Origin: JACCYX01 sp964610045
GTDB lineage: Bacteria; Chloroflexota; Chloroflexia; Thermomicrobiales; UBA6265
Assembly (NCBI GenBank): GCA_964610045.1
Contig: CAZSUN010000009.1
Coordinates: 4,134-68,133, forward strand
Length of the DNA: 64,000 nt
Direction: 5' to 3'
Part shown: one piece after another, positions 1-9,192 of the stretch
Layout: every line of letters begins with the position of its first letter
Position numbering within the stretch: position 1 is the first letter of the stretch
The notes under the pieces: model-generated
Database searches by the model: none
What the model was told of the DNA's origin: nothing
What the model saw: only the letters and a program-made list of their open reading frames with translations
Translations under genes and position numbers: made by a program

Positions 1-710
1 CGATCTACCCCCCGACACTCTGGCCGCACGACCCACAATGGGGCAACTTCCAGAAGTCGACCGAGGTCTTCCCGTTCTGGAAGTTCGGCCGGAACACGCT
101 CATCATCACCTTCTTCACGATCCTGGGAGCCGTGATTGCCAATCCAATCATCGCCTATGGGTTTTCCCGGATCGAGTGGCCGGGGCGCGACAAGGTCTTC
201 CTCGTGGTGTTGGCGACGGTGTTCATGCCGTTCCCGGTCATCATCGTGGCGTTGGTCGATGTGTATACGAGGTTGGGTTGGAACAACACGTTCCTGCCTT
301 TGATCGTGCCGATGTTCTTCGGGAATGCCTTCTGGATTTTCCTGATGCGGCAGTTCATGATGCAGATCTCGACCGACATGTCCGACGCGGCACGGGTTGA
401 TGGTGCCAACGAATTCCAGATCTTTTTCCAGATCGTGCTGCCGCAGACCGTGCCAGCCCTCGGCGTGATCGCGATCTTCGCCGGATTGCACGCCTGGAAC
501 GACTTCCTCGGTCCGCTCATCTTCCTGACCAACCCGGATCTCTACACGTTGCCGATCGGATTGACCTTCTTCCAGGCGACGAATGCGTACGACGTCCGGT
601 TCAACCTGATGATGGCGGCATCGACCCTGGTGGTGTTGCCGGTGATCGTCCTCTTCCTGCTCTTCCAGAAATCGTTCATCGGCGGCATCTCGGTGGGCAG
701 CGTCAAGTAA
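1..710 (+). CDS. Carbohydrate ABC transporter permease, MalG type (5' end missing)
   Basis: This is the C-terminal 235 residues of an inner-membrane permease of a sugar ABC importer; the reading frame is open to the window edge (first full codon at base 3). The cytoplasmic EAA loop that contacts the ATPase is clear: SDAARVDGANEFQIFFQIVL followed by PQTVPAL. Hydrophobic transmembrane segments flank it, and the C-terminus (GGISVGSVK) is typical of MalG/LacG-like permeases. A strong hairpin follows the stop codon, so this is probably the last gene of an importer operon whose binding protein and first permease lie upstream of the window. The substrate cannot be read from the sequence; the adjacent alpha-mannosidase suggests a mannose-containing oligosaccharide. 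Confidence 0.93.
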   Translation, partial: IYPPTLWPHDPQWGNFQKSTEVFPFWKFGRNTLIITFFTILGAVIANPIIAYGFSRIEWPGRDKVFLVVLATVFMPFPVIIVALVDVYTRLGWNNTFLPLIVPMFFGNAFWIFLMRQFMMQISTDMSDAARVDGANEFQIFFQIVLPQTVPALGVIAIFAGLHAWNDFLGPLIFLTNPDLYTLPIGLTFFQATNAYDVRFNLMMAASTLVVLPVIVLFLLFQKSFIGGISVGSVK

Positions 711-1357
711 CGTCTGCCCCAGGGGTGGGAAAAGGGGGAGGGAACGGGGCTGGCCACGAGCGGTGGCCGGCCCCGTTCCGCATGCGTTGACCGATGATTG
801 ATGCGATGTTCGCCGGGTAGCTGCGCGAGCGTCGGCGACGGTGACAAGGGGAAGCACCGACACGCGTTCGGTCCCTCCGTGCCGGTCGCATGTGTTTTGC
901 ACAGGACAGCCACACGTCGCTGACGCTCCTGGGCTGTCCCTACGAACGAACGAACGGACTGCCTGGCGAACGGCGGACGAGCGGTGGTTGTCATTCCGCG
1001 CGCCAGCGAGGAATCTTCCGCCCGCGAACCCCGCGCCTGTCCGGGAACGGCAAGGGATCACGCGGACTCGGTATCAGGCCGTAGATGAGGGACCGACACG
1101 CGGTCGGTCCCTACAAACGACCGGCGCCTGATTCGAAGAGGCGGTCGTCTTGGCCAGATGCCGATTGGCTCTACCGCAAGGGGCTGGTTCCGCGCAGGTG
1201 GGCCGGAGATCGGCGTACCATGACGAATGACGTCCGTAGGGACCGACCGCGTGTCGGTCCTTTCGCGAGGGATTGGTTGGTAGGCGATTTGCCGAAGATT
1301 CCTCGCAAGCTCGGAATGACAACATTCAGCTTGGAATGACAGGAGAAGGGAACTGAG
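711..1357. repeat. Gene-free gap built of short palindromic repeats
   Basis: No credible gene is seen in these 647 bases. The gap holds three copies of a palindromic unit with a CCGACACGCGGTCGG-like core (855-880, 1088-1121, 1236-1260). It also has a larger arm pair ending CTGTCCCTACGAAC (about 901-953) and two inverted copies of a TTGTCATTCC...GAGGAATCTTCC element (988-1020 and 1292-1322). Related units occur in many other gaps of this window, so this is a hot spot for a dispersed intergenic repeat family. Confidence 0.65.
741..779 (+). terminator. Strong hairpin after the permease gene
   Basis: The arms GGAACGGGGCTGGCCAC and GTGGCCGGCCCCGTTCC pair at 16 of 17 positions around a 5-base loop, 30 bases after the stop codon. 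No T-run follows, so it may be a weak intrinsic terminator or a 3' end stabiliser. Confidence 0.6.
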
Positions 1358-4300
1358 GTGGAAGATCTGCACAAGTACGACCTGCGGCGGTTGGAGCGGC
1401 AGGCGCGATGGTTGCCGGAATTGCGGGCGTGGCGGAACGCGAAGGTCCATCCGGTGCCGGAGTGGACCTTCGTCGGGGCGGATGGGGTTGAGCACGCCCT
1501 GACGATCGGTGACCGCTGGCCGTCAGTGGAGACACCGGTCACCCTGCGGGCCAGCGCAACGGTGCCCGCGGAGTGGGCGGGATTGCCGGTCGAGCTGGAA
1601 CTGTGGCTGGGCGGCGAGGGGTTCGTGAAGCTTACCCCCGGCCATCAGGAAGGCATGAATCCCTTTCACCACGACTTCCTGATTTCGGAGAGCGCATCAG
1701 GCGGGGAAACGATCGCCATCGAAGCCGAGGTTGTGCCGAAAGGGATGTTCGGCTCGCACGTGCATGCCCCGGGAATCGACCGGGCGATGCTGGTGGTGCC
1801 GAATCGGGAACTGCGCGCGCTTGAAATCGACCTGAAGATGCTGGTTGAAACAGCGCAGCAACTCAAGGATCACGAGATCCTGCCGCGGCTGGTCGACCTG
1901 GTCGATGCTGCTTATCGCGACCTGGCGGTTGCCTGGCCGACCGATACCGCGGTGACGCAGACCCGGTTGGTATCCGGCGATGTGAGTGGGGGCGCACACC
2001 ACAGCCTTGGCCGCGGCGACTACAGGAGGCCGGGATTCGAGGGCACGCTCCAGCCACTCGACATCTGGCACGTTGCGCCGCCTTCGGGGGAGTTTGGACC
2101 GCTCGGCGATGACCTGATCGCTGCCATCGGCACGGCGCGGGAAACGATCGCGGCGGGTCTCGATGCGCTCAAGGCGATGTACCCTCCGATCGGCAATCTC
2201 GTCCTCACCGGGCACGCGCACATCGACCTCGCCTGGTTGTGGCCGGTGGCGGAGACCCGTCGCAAGGTGCGCAGGACGTTCTCGTCGGTCCTGCACCTGA
2301 TGGACCAGTACGACGACTTCACTTTCAACCAGTCTTCGGCGCAAGCCTACGCCTGGGTGGCGGAAGACGATCCGGCCGTGTTCGCGCGAATCAAGGAACG
2401 GGTGGCGGAGGGTCGCTGGGATGTGGTTGGCGGCATGTGGCTGGAGCCCGACAGCCAGGTGACCGGTGGGGAGTCGTACGTCCGGCAAATCTTCTACGGA
2501 CAGCGGTTCTTCGAGGAACACTTCGGGTTGCGGAACGACACGGCCTGGCTGCCTGATGTCTTCGGATTTTCCGGCAGCATTCCCCAGATCCTGCGCGATG
2601 GTGGCATCGACAAATTCTTCACGATCAAGGTGAACTGGAGCGAAGTCAACCCGTTCCCGTTCGACATCTACCGCTGGCAGGGGATCGACGGCAGCGAGGT
2701 CATCGCTCACCACTTCGACAATCCGGGTGAAGGCTACAACGGCAATATCACCCCGCTCGACACGCTCGGAACGTGGCGGAACTTCAAGGGCAAGCGAGTC
2801 CACAACGAATCGCTGCTGTCGTTCGGTTGGGGCGATGGGGGAGGCGGCCCATCGGACGAAATGCTTCGGAATTACGCCAGGATCAGGGAGTATCCGGTGC
2901 TGCCGCGGTTGCGGATGGGCAAGGTCGAGGAGTTCTTCGCAAACCTGCCGTCGGAAGGCATCCCGACCTATGTGGGCGAGTTGTACCTTGAACTTCACCG
3001 GGGCACGCTGACGACGCAGGCACTGGTCAAGAAGCTGATGCGGGAGTCGGAACACCGGCTGGCCGAGGCGGAGGCATTTTCCGCGCTGGCGGCGTTGGGT
3101 GGCGGCTCCTATCCGCACGACGAACTGGACAGTCGCTGGAAGACCGTGCTCCTCAACCAGTTCCACGACATCCTGCCGGGTTCCTCCATTCACGAGGTGT
3201 ACGAAGACACGCATCCGGAATTGCGCGAAGTCGTGGAGCGGGCGACCGCCATTCGCGATGCGGCGATTGGGACGCTCGCCGGTGGGGGGGACGCGGTGGC
3301 GGTCGCGAATCCGTCGCTGCATCCGCGCCAGCTGACGGCGGTCGTCCCGGCCGGGACGCGGGTTCGCCCGGAAGTCGGGCAGGTCGTCGAGAACGGCGTC
3401 TTGGTGCACTCCGCCACGACGATCGGCGGGTTTGGCGTGCGCGGGCTCGACGACCTGGTGTCGCTCGATGAGTCCGTCTCGGTGCAGACGGATGCCAGCG
3501 GGAGCCATACACTCGAAAACGACCACGTTCGCTACGTGATTGGTGCGGATGGCACGATCCACGAGGCGTATGACAAGCTGGCGGCGCGAACCTTGCTCAC
3601 CGATCGCGGCAACCAGCTCTGGGCGTACACGGACCGGCCACGCGCCTGGGATGCCTGGGACATCGACGAGACGTACGCCAACGCCGGCATGGAGATCGAC
3701 GCCGTCGACAGCCTGGAAGTGGTCGAGTCGGGCCCGCTGCGGGCGGCCGTGCGCGTGACGCGGACGTGGAGGAGTTCGACCTTCGTCCAGACGTACCGGT
3801 TGCTTGCCGGTTCAACGCAGCTGGAGATCGAGTCGGATATCGACTGGCACGAGCGCCTGATGCTGGTGCGAACCCAGTTCCCGACCGCGATCCGGAGTCA
3901 CGAGGCGACTTTCGAGACCATGTTCGGCGTGCACCGGCGGCCGACCCATCGCAATACCCAGTTCGAACGGGCCCGGTTCGAGGTCAGCGCGCACCGCTTC
4001 GTGGACCTGTCGGAGCCCGACTATGGGGTGGCGATCCTGAACGACGGGAAGTACGGGCACAGCGTGCTCGGCGGGACGATTGGCATGAGCCTGGTGCGCG
4101 GTCCGCTTCATCCGGACCCGCTGGCGGACGAGGGATCGCACCACGTGCGTTATGCCTTCCAGCCGCACGCGGGGACGTGGGTGGATGCGGGGATCGTGGA
4201 GATCGCGCAGGCGTTCAACGCCCCGATGGTTGCCACCACCGGTTCGACCGCCAGTGGCGGGTTTGTTTCGGTCGCCGGCGCGCCGGTTGGGTTCGCGGCG

Positions 4301-4519
4301 CTGAAGCAGGCGCACGACCATGATGGCATCGTGCTCCGGGTGTACGAGCCGCATGGCAACTCGGGCGCCACCACCCTGTCCTTTAGCCGACCAGTGCGTT
4401 CAGTGACACGTGTCTCGCTGCTGGAAGAACCGGCTAGTGGAAACGTCGAGGTCGACGGGAGTAGCGTGACACTGCACCTGCGTCCGTTCGAGCTGGTCTC
4501 GCTGCTGCTCTCCGTGTAG
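1358..4519 (+). CDS. Alpha-mannosidase, glycoside hydrolase family 38
   Basis: A 1053-residue retaining alpha-mannosidase that would cleave alpha-linked mannose from glycans; no signal peptide is seen, so it is probably cytoplasmic and acts on imported oligosaccharides. The GH38 zinc site is present in GHAHIDLAWLWP (H288, D290), and the catalytic nucleophile is D400 in WLPDVFGFSGSIPQ. The long C-terminal beta-rich part is of normal size for bacterial class II enzymes such as E. coli MngB-type or Lactobacillus alpha-mannosidases. The start is GTG, chosen because GGAGAAGGGA lies just upstream. It stands alone between two repeat-filled gaps, downstream of the partial permease. The exact linkage preference cannot be read. 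Confidence 0.93.
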   Translation: MEDLHKYDLRRLERQARWLPELRAWRNAKVHPVPEWTFVGADGVEHALTIGDRWPSVETPVTLRASATVPAEWAGLPVELELWLGGEGFVKLTPGHQEGMNPFHHDFLISESASGGETIAIEAEVVPKGMFGSHVHAPGIDRAMLVVPNRELRALEIDLKMLVETAQQLKDHEILPRLVDLVDAAYRDLAVAWPTDTAVTQTRLVSGDVSGGAHHSLGRGDYRRPGFEGTLQPLDIWHVAPPSGEFGPLGDDLIAAIGTARETIAAGLDALKAMYPPIGNLVLTGHAHIDLAWLWPVAETRRKVRRTFSSVLHLMDQYDDFTFNQSSAQAYAWVAEDDPAVFARIKERVAEGRWDVVGGMWLEPDSQVTGGESYVRQIFYGQRFFEEHFGLRNDTAWLPDVFGFSGSIPQILRDGGIDKFFTIKVNWSEVNPFPFDIYRWQGIDGSEVIAHHFDNPGEGYNGNITPLDTLGTWRNFKGKRVHNESLLSFGWGDGGGGPSDEMLRNYARIREYPVLPRLRMGKVEEFFANLPSEGIPTYVGELYLELHRGTLTTQALVKKLMRESEHRLAEAEAFSALAALGGGSYPHDELDSRWKTVLLNQFHDILPGSSIHEVYEDTHPELREVVERATAIRDAAIGTLAGGGDAVAVANPSLHPRQLTAVVPAGTRVRPEVGQVVENGVLVHSATTIGGFGVRGLDDLVSLDESVSVQTDASGSHTLENDHVRYVIGADGTIHEAYDKLAARTLLTDRGNQLWAYTDRPRAWDAWDIDETYANAGMEIDAVDSLEVVESGPLRAAVRVTRTWRSSTFVQTYRLLAGSTQLEIESDIDWHERLMLVRTQFPTAIRSHEATFETMFGVHRRPTHRNTQFERARFEVSAHRFVDLSEPDYGVAILNDGKYGHSVLGGTIGMSLVRGPLHPDPLADEGSHHVRYAFQPHAGTWVDAGIVEIAQAFNAPMVATTGSTASGGFVSVAGAPVGFAALKQAHDHDGIVLRVYEPHGNSGATTLSFSRPVRSVTRVSLLEEPASGNVEVDGSSVTLHLRPFELVSLLLSV

Positions 4520-4752
4520 CGGGGTCGTAACCAGCGGGTATGCACGGGGCCGACGTGGAACAACCTCAGCCGGAGCAACAAAGAGTCGCCACGGGGGCGA
4601 CCCCTACAAACGACGGGAAGCCATAGTCGCGGCCGGTCGTTTGTAGGGACAGCCCAGCGAGCCGCCAGGCGAGCGTGTGGCTGTCCTGCCTCCTCATCCG
4701 GAATCCGGGCGACCCGGTATGGTCGCCCGGATTGGGTATCAGGCGAGCGTCG
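4520..4752. repeat. Intergenic palindromic repeats between convergent genes
   Basis: Two units of the CCCTACAAACGA-ending palindrome family are seen. One (4585-4614) has arms GTCGCC/GGCGAC followed by CCCTACAAACGAC. The other (4640-4688) is in opposite orientation, starting TTTGTAGGGACAGCC and ending GGCTGTCC. They lie between convergent genes and could act as a bidirectional terminator. Confidence 0.6.
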
Positions 4753-5859
4753 TCAGGTGACGCCGAGTGAGGTGAGGATGGCTGCCAGCGATTCGGCGGT
4801 GACATTCGGGCCCTGGGCGGCGAGGAATACCTCGTCGATGCCGATGCGTTCCAGCTCGGCGAGGCGATGGCGAACCTGGTCGACGGTGCCGGCGACGACG
4901 AGCTCGGCCATCAGATCCGTGGGGATGGCTCGTTTTGCGGCATCGAGATCGCCCGCGCGACGGAGATCGCCGAATCCGCCGCCCGCCGCGAGGATTTCCT
5001 CCGTGCGCATCGCGGCACGGACGTCCGCGATGATGCGTTCCGTATCGAACCGGCCGGATTGCAGCAACCGCTCCATGCCCGGCAGCGCGTGGATGGTGGC
5101 GACGGTCGCCTTGCGCCGCTCGTAGAGCGCCTCGGGGTCGTCCGTGATGGCAATGGCGGTTCGGGCGTGGAACGTGATTGCGGACGGGTCGCGACCGGCC
5201 TCGACGGCGGCCGCACGGACGGTGGCGACGGCCTCGCGCATGAAATCGATCGATGCCAGGTCGTTGAACACCACCCCATCGGCATGGCGCCCGGCGATTC
5301 GCAGGGCGATCGGTCCGACAGCCGCCAGGTAGACCGGAACGTGCACCTGGATCGGCCGGATGACGCGTTCCCAGGCATCGACATCGAACTCCGTGGCATC
5401 GTCCGGGCTGGATGCCCGCATGCCGGGCGACCACCACTGGCGCAGGAGGCCGATGGTCTCCGGCAGGGCGCGGGTTGGTGTGCCGACATGGATCCCGAGC
5501 GCGGTTTCGTACCACTCCGACTGGCCGCGGCCGAGACCGAGGAAGGCACGGCCGTTACTCAGCATATCGAGCGTGGAGATCGAGGCGGCGATCAGGCTCG
5601 GATGGCGGTAGTAGGGGTTGGTGACGCCGGTACCGAGCCTGATCCGGTCGGTAACGTGCGCCATCGCGGCGAGCACGGCGAAGGCATCCCAGCCGTCGGG
5701 ATCCTCCATGACCCAGATGGAGTCGATCCCAGCCTCATCGGCGAGTCTGGCAAGCTCAATCGTACGGTTCACCGAGTCGCGGACTGCATCTCGACTGCCG
5801 TTTGCCTGGGCCGAGGTCCAGGTGCCAGTACCGGCGTCCAGCGCGAACTCCATGGGCAC
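4753..5859 (-). CDS. LLM-class flavin-dependent oxidoreductase (F420/FMN, luciferase-like)
   Basis: A 368-residue TIM-barrel monooxygenase or dehydrogenase of the bacterial luciferase-like family. The sequence shows the usual order of family landmarks: an early EAGIDSIWVMED strand, AAMAHVTDRIRLGTGV, the YYRHPSLIAASISTLDMLSN helix and GRAFLGLGRGQSEWY. These are typical of coenzyme F420-dependent members such as methylenetetrahydromethanopterin reductase homologues, though FMN use is equally possible. A second ATG two codons downstream is an alternative start. It is the last gene of a minus-strand group and follows the small unknown gene at 5869-6147 by 9 bases. Substrate unknown. Confidence 0.88.
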   Translation of the reverse strand: MPMEFALDAGTGTWTSAQANGSRDAVRDSVNRTIELARLADEAGIDSIWVMEDPDGWDAFAVLAAMAHVTDRIRLGTGVTNPYYRHPSLIAASISTLDMLSNGRAFLGLGRGQSEWYETALGIHVGTPTRALPETIGLLRQWWSPGMRASSPDDATEFDVDAWERVIRPIQVHVPVYLAAVGPIALRIAGRHADGVVFNDLASIDFMREAVATVRAAAVEAGRDPSAITFHARTAIAITDDPEALYERRKATVATIHALPGMERLLQSGRFDTERIIADVRAAMRTEEILAAGGGFGDLRRAGDLDAAKRAIPTDLMAELVVAGTVDQVRHRLAELERIGIDEVFLAAQGPNVTAESLAAILTSLGVT

Positions 5860-5868
5860 GGAGTGTGA

Positions 5869-6147
5869 CTACTTCTCGCGGACGTAGAGGATGATGCCGC
5901 CCTGGCGCTCGTCGCCGAGTCCCATGACGACCCCTTCGCTGCCGGTTGGGATGGGATGATCGTCGCCCCGCTCGATGGCTGATGCTGCCTCCTTGTCGAC
6001 GAGGAGGGCGTACATCGAGTGGCGACTGCACTGCCACAAGTGTTCGTGCCCATCTACGGGGCGCATGCGGTGGCGGTCGCGCGGGTGGCGGCGACCGACT
6101 TCGCAGAGCGGGTTGGGGCCGGACGATGTCGAAGGTTGCTGATCCAT
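5869..6147 (-). CDS. Small hypothetical protein
   Basis: A 92-residue frame ending nine bases before the LLM oxidoreductase gene on the same strand. The second half (MYALLVDKEAASAIERGDD, then GVVMGLGDERQGGIIL and YVREK) has a protein-like mix of strand- and turn-forming residues. Three His and one Cys cluster early (GHEHLWQCSRH), suggesting a possible small metal-binding fold. An AGGAG motif lies 13 bases before the ATG, slightly far. I do not recognise a family. The tight spacing argues for co-transcription with the oxidoreductase. It could still be a chance frame in GC-rich DNA. Confidence 0.5.
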   Translation of the reverse strand: MDQQPSTSSGPNPLCEVGRRHPRDRHRMRPVDGHEHLWQCSRHSMYALLVDKEAASAIERGDDHPIPTGSEGVVMGLGDERQGGIILYVREK

Positions 6148-6309
6148 GTGAGGCGAACGACTCCTGAGACGAAACGATCTTCCTGTTGCGGGAAGTATCG
6201 CGCCAGTGGAGGTGTCCGGTCGACATGCGCACGGGCCCGTGGGGCAGATGGATCACTTCAGTGCGGCGGGCTTGCGACGAGGATGGTGGACGATCACGGA
6301 GGATCGCCG

Positions 6310-7800
6310 CTATGTGGGTGCGGCGTAGGTGGTGTCTGGGTCGAAGGGGTAGAACGGGCGGGGGATGCGGGTGAAGTCGTAGATTTCGAGGTGGTCGCTG
6401 CTCATGCCGGGAGCGTCGAGGAGCATGATGCCTCGCTCGATGCCGTCGAATCCGGAACGGAACTGGATGGCGGATTTGACGACGACGATCTGGGCGTTTT
6501 CGGGTTCGAGTCCAACCGCACGATAGGGTTCGGGATCAATCCAGAAGCATGAGTTGCTGGTGATGACCAGGTGCATCTCATTGTGCCGGATCACCGCGCA
6601 GGTGCCCATGTCCATGCCCATACCGGTGTAGCCGCGTCCGCCGAACCGGAACGTGGTGGGTCCGGCGAACTCGACGGTGCCAGTAACCCGCACCGGCTGG
6701 TTGTAGACGTTGTCGAGTTTGCCGCCGACCATCAAGGCGACCTCGGAGCCAACTCCGGCTGCCGCGGCTGCTTTGGCGGCGTCCGGATCGCGGACGTTGC
6801 AGAGGGCGGTGCGGGTTGGGCCGGAGCGCATCAGGGCGGCGATGACGGCCGTCGCGTCGCCGGGTGAGCCGGCGCCGTTGCCATCGGCGAGGTCGGAGAG
6901 GATGACCGGCCCGTCGTCCTGCTCCAGGGCCCGCGCAATGGCGACGTCCGGATCGACAAGGTCGATCGCGAAGAATGCCTCGCGCTCGTTCCACGCCATG
7001 TTGGCGAGGTCAGCGGCGACCCGGTTGGCGTGCGCGGCATCCCCGTCGGCGACGACGACCGTCGCGAACCCGAACTCCTCGATATCCATCCACGGTTGCA
7101 CGGCAAAGACCGTCGCCGACAGGATGCCGTCCCGTTCGACCTCGCGGGAGGCGTCCATCAGGCGCTTGAACGGCCCATCGACCTCGTGGCGGTGGGTGGA
7201 GGCCGGGGTCACCATCGGGATTTTGACCATTCGGGTAACTGGCGAGACGTTGCCCTGGAGTGTGTCGACCAGGATCCGGGCCGCCCTCTGGCCTGTATCG
7301 CGATGGTCGATATGTGGAGAAGTCTTGAACCCCACGATGGCGTCGGCGCCGTTGATGCAGCGCTGGGTGAGATTCCCGTGGAGGTCCATCGAGACCGCCA
7401 TCGGGATGTCCCGACCGATCACCTTGCGGACAGCGTCGATGATGACGCCGTCGCCGTCGTCGTGATCCTCCGTCGTCATCGCGCCGTGCAGCGCGAGGCA
7501 GATACCGTCGAACGGTTTGGCGGCTTCGATCGCGTCGATGAGGCGGCCGAGCAGATCGTCGAAGGTTGCCTGTTCGACCTTGCCGCCGGACATCGCCATG
7601 GTGGCAATGGTGGGGACGATCTCGATCCCGGCGCCGGTCAGGACATCGACGAACCCTGTCACCTCCCAGTTGGTGTCGCGGGCGATCTCGAGGATCTCCT
7701 CACCTTCGTAGAGGTGCCACGCCTCGAACCCGGCGAGGGTGGTGAGGTACGGCACGAAGGTGTTGGTTTCCTGCTTGAGTTCCGCGATCACGACACGCAT
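6310..7800 (-). CDS. M81 family metallopeptidase (MlrC-like)
   Basis: A protein of 496 residues related to microcystinase C (MlrC) and the DUF1485 family, metal-dependent hydrolases of small peptides. The N-terminus RVVIAELKQETNTF is the family signature. Candidate zinc ligands sit in SMDLHGNLTQ and SPHIDHRDTGQRAA. A further conserved patch is LHGAMTTEDHDDGDG. I start at ATG 7800, where GGAG lies about 8 bases upstream; an in-frame extension to 7905 runs into repeat sequence and is rejected. Many environmental homologues lie in sugar or amino-acid catabolic loci, so a role outside toxin degradation is likely here. Confidence 0.9.
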   Translation of the reverse strand: MRVVIAELKQETNTFVPYLTTLAGFEAWHLYEGEEILEIARDTNWEVTGFVDVLTGAGIEIVPTIATMAMSGGKVEQATFDDLLGRLIDAIEAAKPFDGICLALHGAMTTEDHDDGDGVIIDAVRKVIGRDIPMAVSMDLHGNLTQRCINGADAIVGFKTSPHIDHRDTGQRAARILVDTLQGNVSPVTRMVKIPMVTPASTHRHEVDGPFKRLMDASREVERDGILSATVFAVQPWMDIEEFGFATVVVADGDAAHANRVAADLANMAWNEREAFFAIDLVDPDVAIARALEQDDGPVILSDLADGNGAGSPGDATAVIAALMRSGPTRTALCNVRDPDAAKAAAAAGVGSEVALMVGGKLDNVYNQPVRVTGTVEFAGPTTFRFGGRGYTGMGMDMGTCAVIRHNEMHLVITSNSCFWIDPEPYRAVGLEPENAQIVVVKSAIQFRSGFDGIERGIMLLDAPGMSSDHLEIYDFTRIPRPFYPFDPDTTYAAPT

Positions 7801-7824
7801 GGAGATTCTCCAGGTGGAATTCGG

Positions 7825-7916
7825 GTGGACAGACCTTCGTTCCTCGGGTCGTCCACCCCTACGAATCGAACCGGCACCGACGTAGGGGCCGATCCGCCCG
7901 AGCAAAGCGAGGGTGT
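7825..7916. repeat. Palindromic repeat unit
   Basis: GTGGAC and GTCCACCCCTACGAATCG form a member of the CCCTACRAACG family. A second unit beginning GTAGGGGCCGATCCG lies immediately downstream in opposite orientation. Confidence 0.5.
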
Positions 7917-7936
7917 TTCGGCCCGTTCATTGGCCG

Positions 7937-9145
7937 TCAGAAGAGCGGGAGGTGGGGGACCCAGCCGGGCCGCTGCTTCGGATCGAAGAACTCGACATCG
8001 TCGCCGTGCTCCTGGTAGAGCTTTGCGTGGTACGCGAGGCGGTCCGGGTCGAGTTCAACGCCGAGGCCCGGCCCCTCGGGTACACGCAATCCGCCGTTCT
8101 CGAACACGAACGGTTCCGTAATCACATCGCCGACCTGGTCATGGTAATGCGTGTCGTAGTGATGCGACATCTGCGGGGTGGACGCCCAGAAGTGCAGGGC
8201 GGCGGCAGTCCCTATGCCGAGGTCGCGGTCGCTGTGGATGGCGACGCCGATGTTGAATGTCTCGCAGATGGACGCCACCTTCTTGGCCTGGGAAATGCCG
8301 CCCCAGAAGTACATGTCGAGCAGCAGGACATCGATCGAGCGCAGGCGAACCGCGGGGGCGATCTGCGGCAGCGAGATCACCGCCTGGTTGGTTGCGATCG
8401 GGACGCGCACGTCCTCGCGAACCAGGGAGAGCCCGTGCAGGTCCCAGGTTGGATCCTCGACGTATTCGAGGTCGTACGGCTCCATCCGGTTGATCCAGCG
8501 GATCGAGGTTTCGGTTGACCAGGCCTGGTTGGGGTCGTAGCGCAGATACTTCAGGTCGTCGCCGAAGGCCTCGCGGAGTTGCTTGACCGCTCGCCATTCC
8601 TCTTCCGGGGAGTAGACGCCCCCCTTCAACTTGATGCCGTCGAACCCGCAGCGATCGACCAGTTCGCCGTAGCGGCGAACGATGTCTTCCGGCGTTCGCT
8701 CACCGCCGATGCCATCCTTCTCGTACCGGTAGAACACGTAGGCGACGAACGGGACAAAGGTGTCGTTGGCGCCACCGATCAGCTTGTAGAGCGGCTTGTT
8801 CAGTGCCTTGCCCTGGATGTCCCAGATCGCCATCTCGATGCCGGCGCTCACGAACTTCATCTCGGCGGCGCGCGCCATCTGTTCCGAGGTAACCTTGAAG
8901 ACCTCGAAGTGTTGAACCATCGTCTGGAGTTCGAAGGGATCGAGACCGATATAGAGCGGTTTCGCCTCCTCGATGCGGCGAGCGGTGGCGGCGCCGCCGT
9001 AGGTCTCGCCGAGACCCACGATGCCTTCGTCGGTGATGAGTTCGATGATGGTTCGGGTCGTGCCGTGCTCGACGCCCATACTCCAGAGAAGGGGAGCCTC
9101 CATTTCGACGTAAACCGGCGTGCAGCGAATGTCGACGATTTTCAC
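7937..9145 (-). CDS. Mandelate racemase/muconate lactonizing enzyme family dehydratase, glucarate-dehydratase-like
   Basis: A 402-residue enolase-superfamily acid-sugar dehydratase that would remove water from a sugar acid. Seen in order: a lysine motif in FDGIKLKGGVYSPEEEW, metal ligands in LRYDPNQAW, YVEDPTWD and ATNQ, and the catalytic histidine region GVAIHSDRDLGIG. The KLKGG/YDPNQ combination is closest to the glucarate dehydratase subgroup, but the particular sugar acid cannot be settled from sequence. GTG 9145 is chosen because GGAGG sits six bases upstream. It lies 47 bases after the divergent GH38-like gene on the same strand, so the two are probably one transcript. Confidence 0.9.
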   Translation of the reverse strand: MKIVDIRCTPVYVEMEAPLLWSMGVEHGTTRTIIELITDEGIVGLGETYGGAATARRIEEAKPLYIGLDPFELQTMVQHFEVFKVTSEQMARAAEMKFVSAGIEMAIWDIQGKALNKPLYKLIGGANDTFVPFVAYVFYRYEKDGIGGERTPEDIVRRYGELVDRCGFDGIKLKGGVYSPEEEWRAVKQLREAFGDDLKYLRYDPNQAWSTETSIRWINRMEPYDLEYVEDPTWDLHGLSLVREDVRVPIATNQAVISLPQIAPAVRLRSIDVLLLDMYFWGGISQAKKVASICETFNIGVAIHSDRDLGIGTAAALHFWASTPQMSHHYDTHYHDQVGDVITEPFVFENGGLRVPEGPGLGVELDPDRLAYHAKLYQEHGDDVEFFDPKQRPGWVPHLPLF

Positions 9146-9192
9146 AGGTTCCTCCGTAATGCCAATTCGGAGGCCGGGACGAGCCGGCAACG

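Noticed and set aside
1697..3562. 621-codon open frame antisense to the alpha-mannosidase
   Set aside because: It lies wholly inside a gene with intact GH38 motifs and has the Arg/His/Pro-rich make-up of antisense frames in GC-rich DNA.
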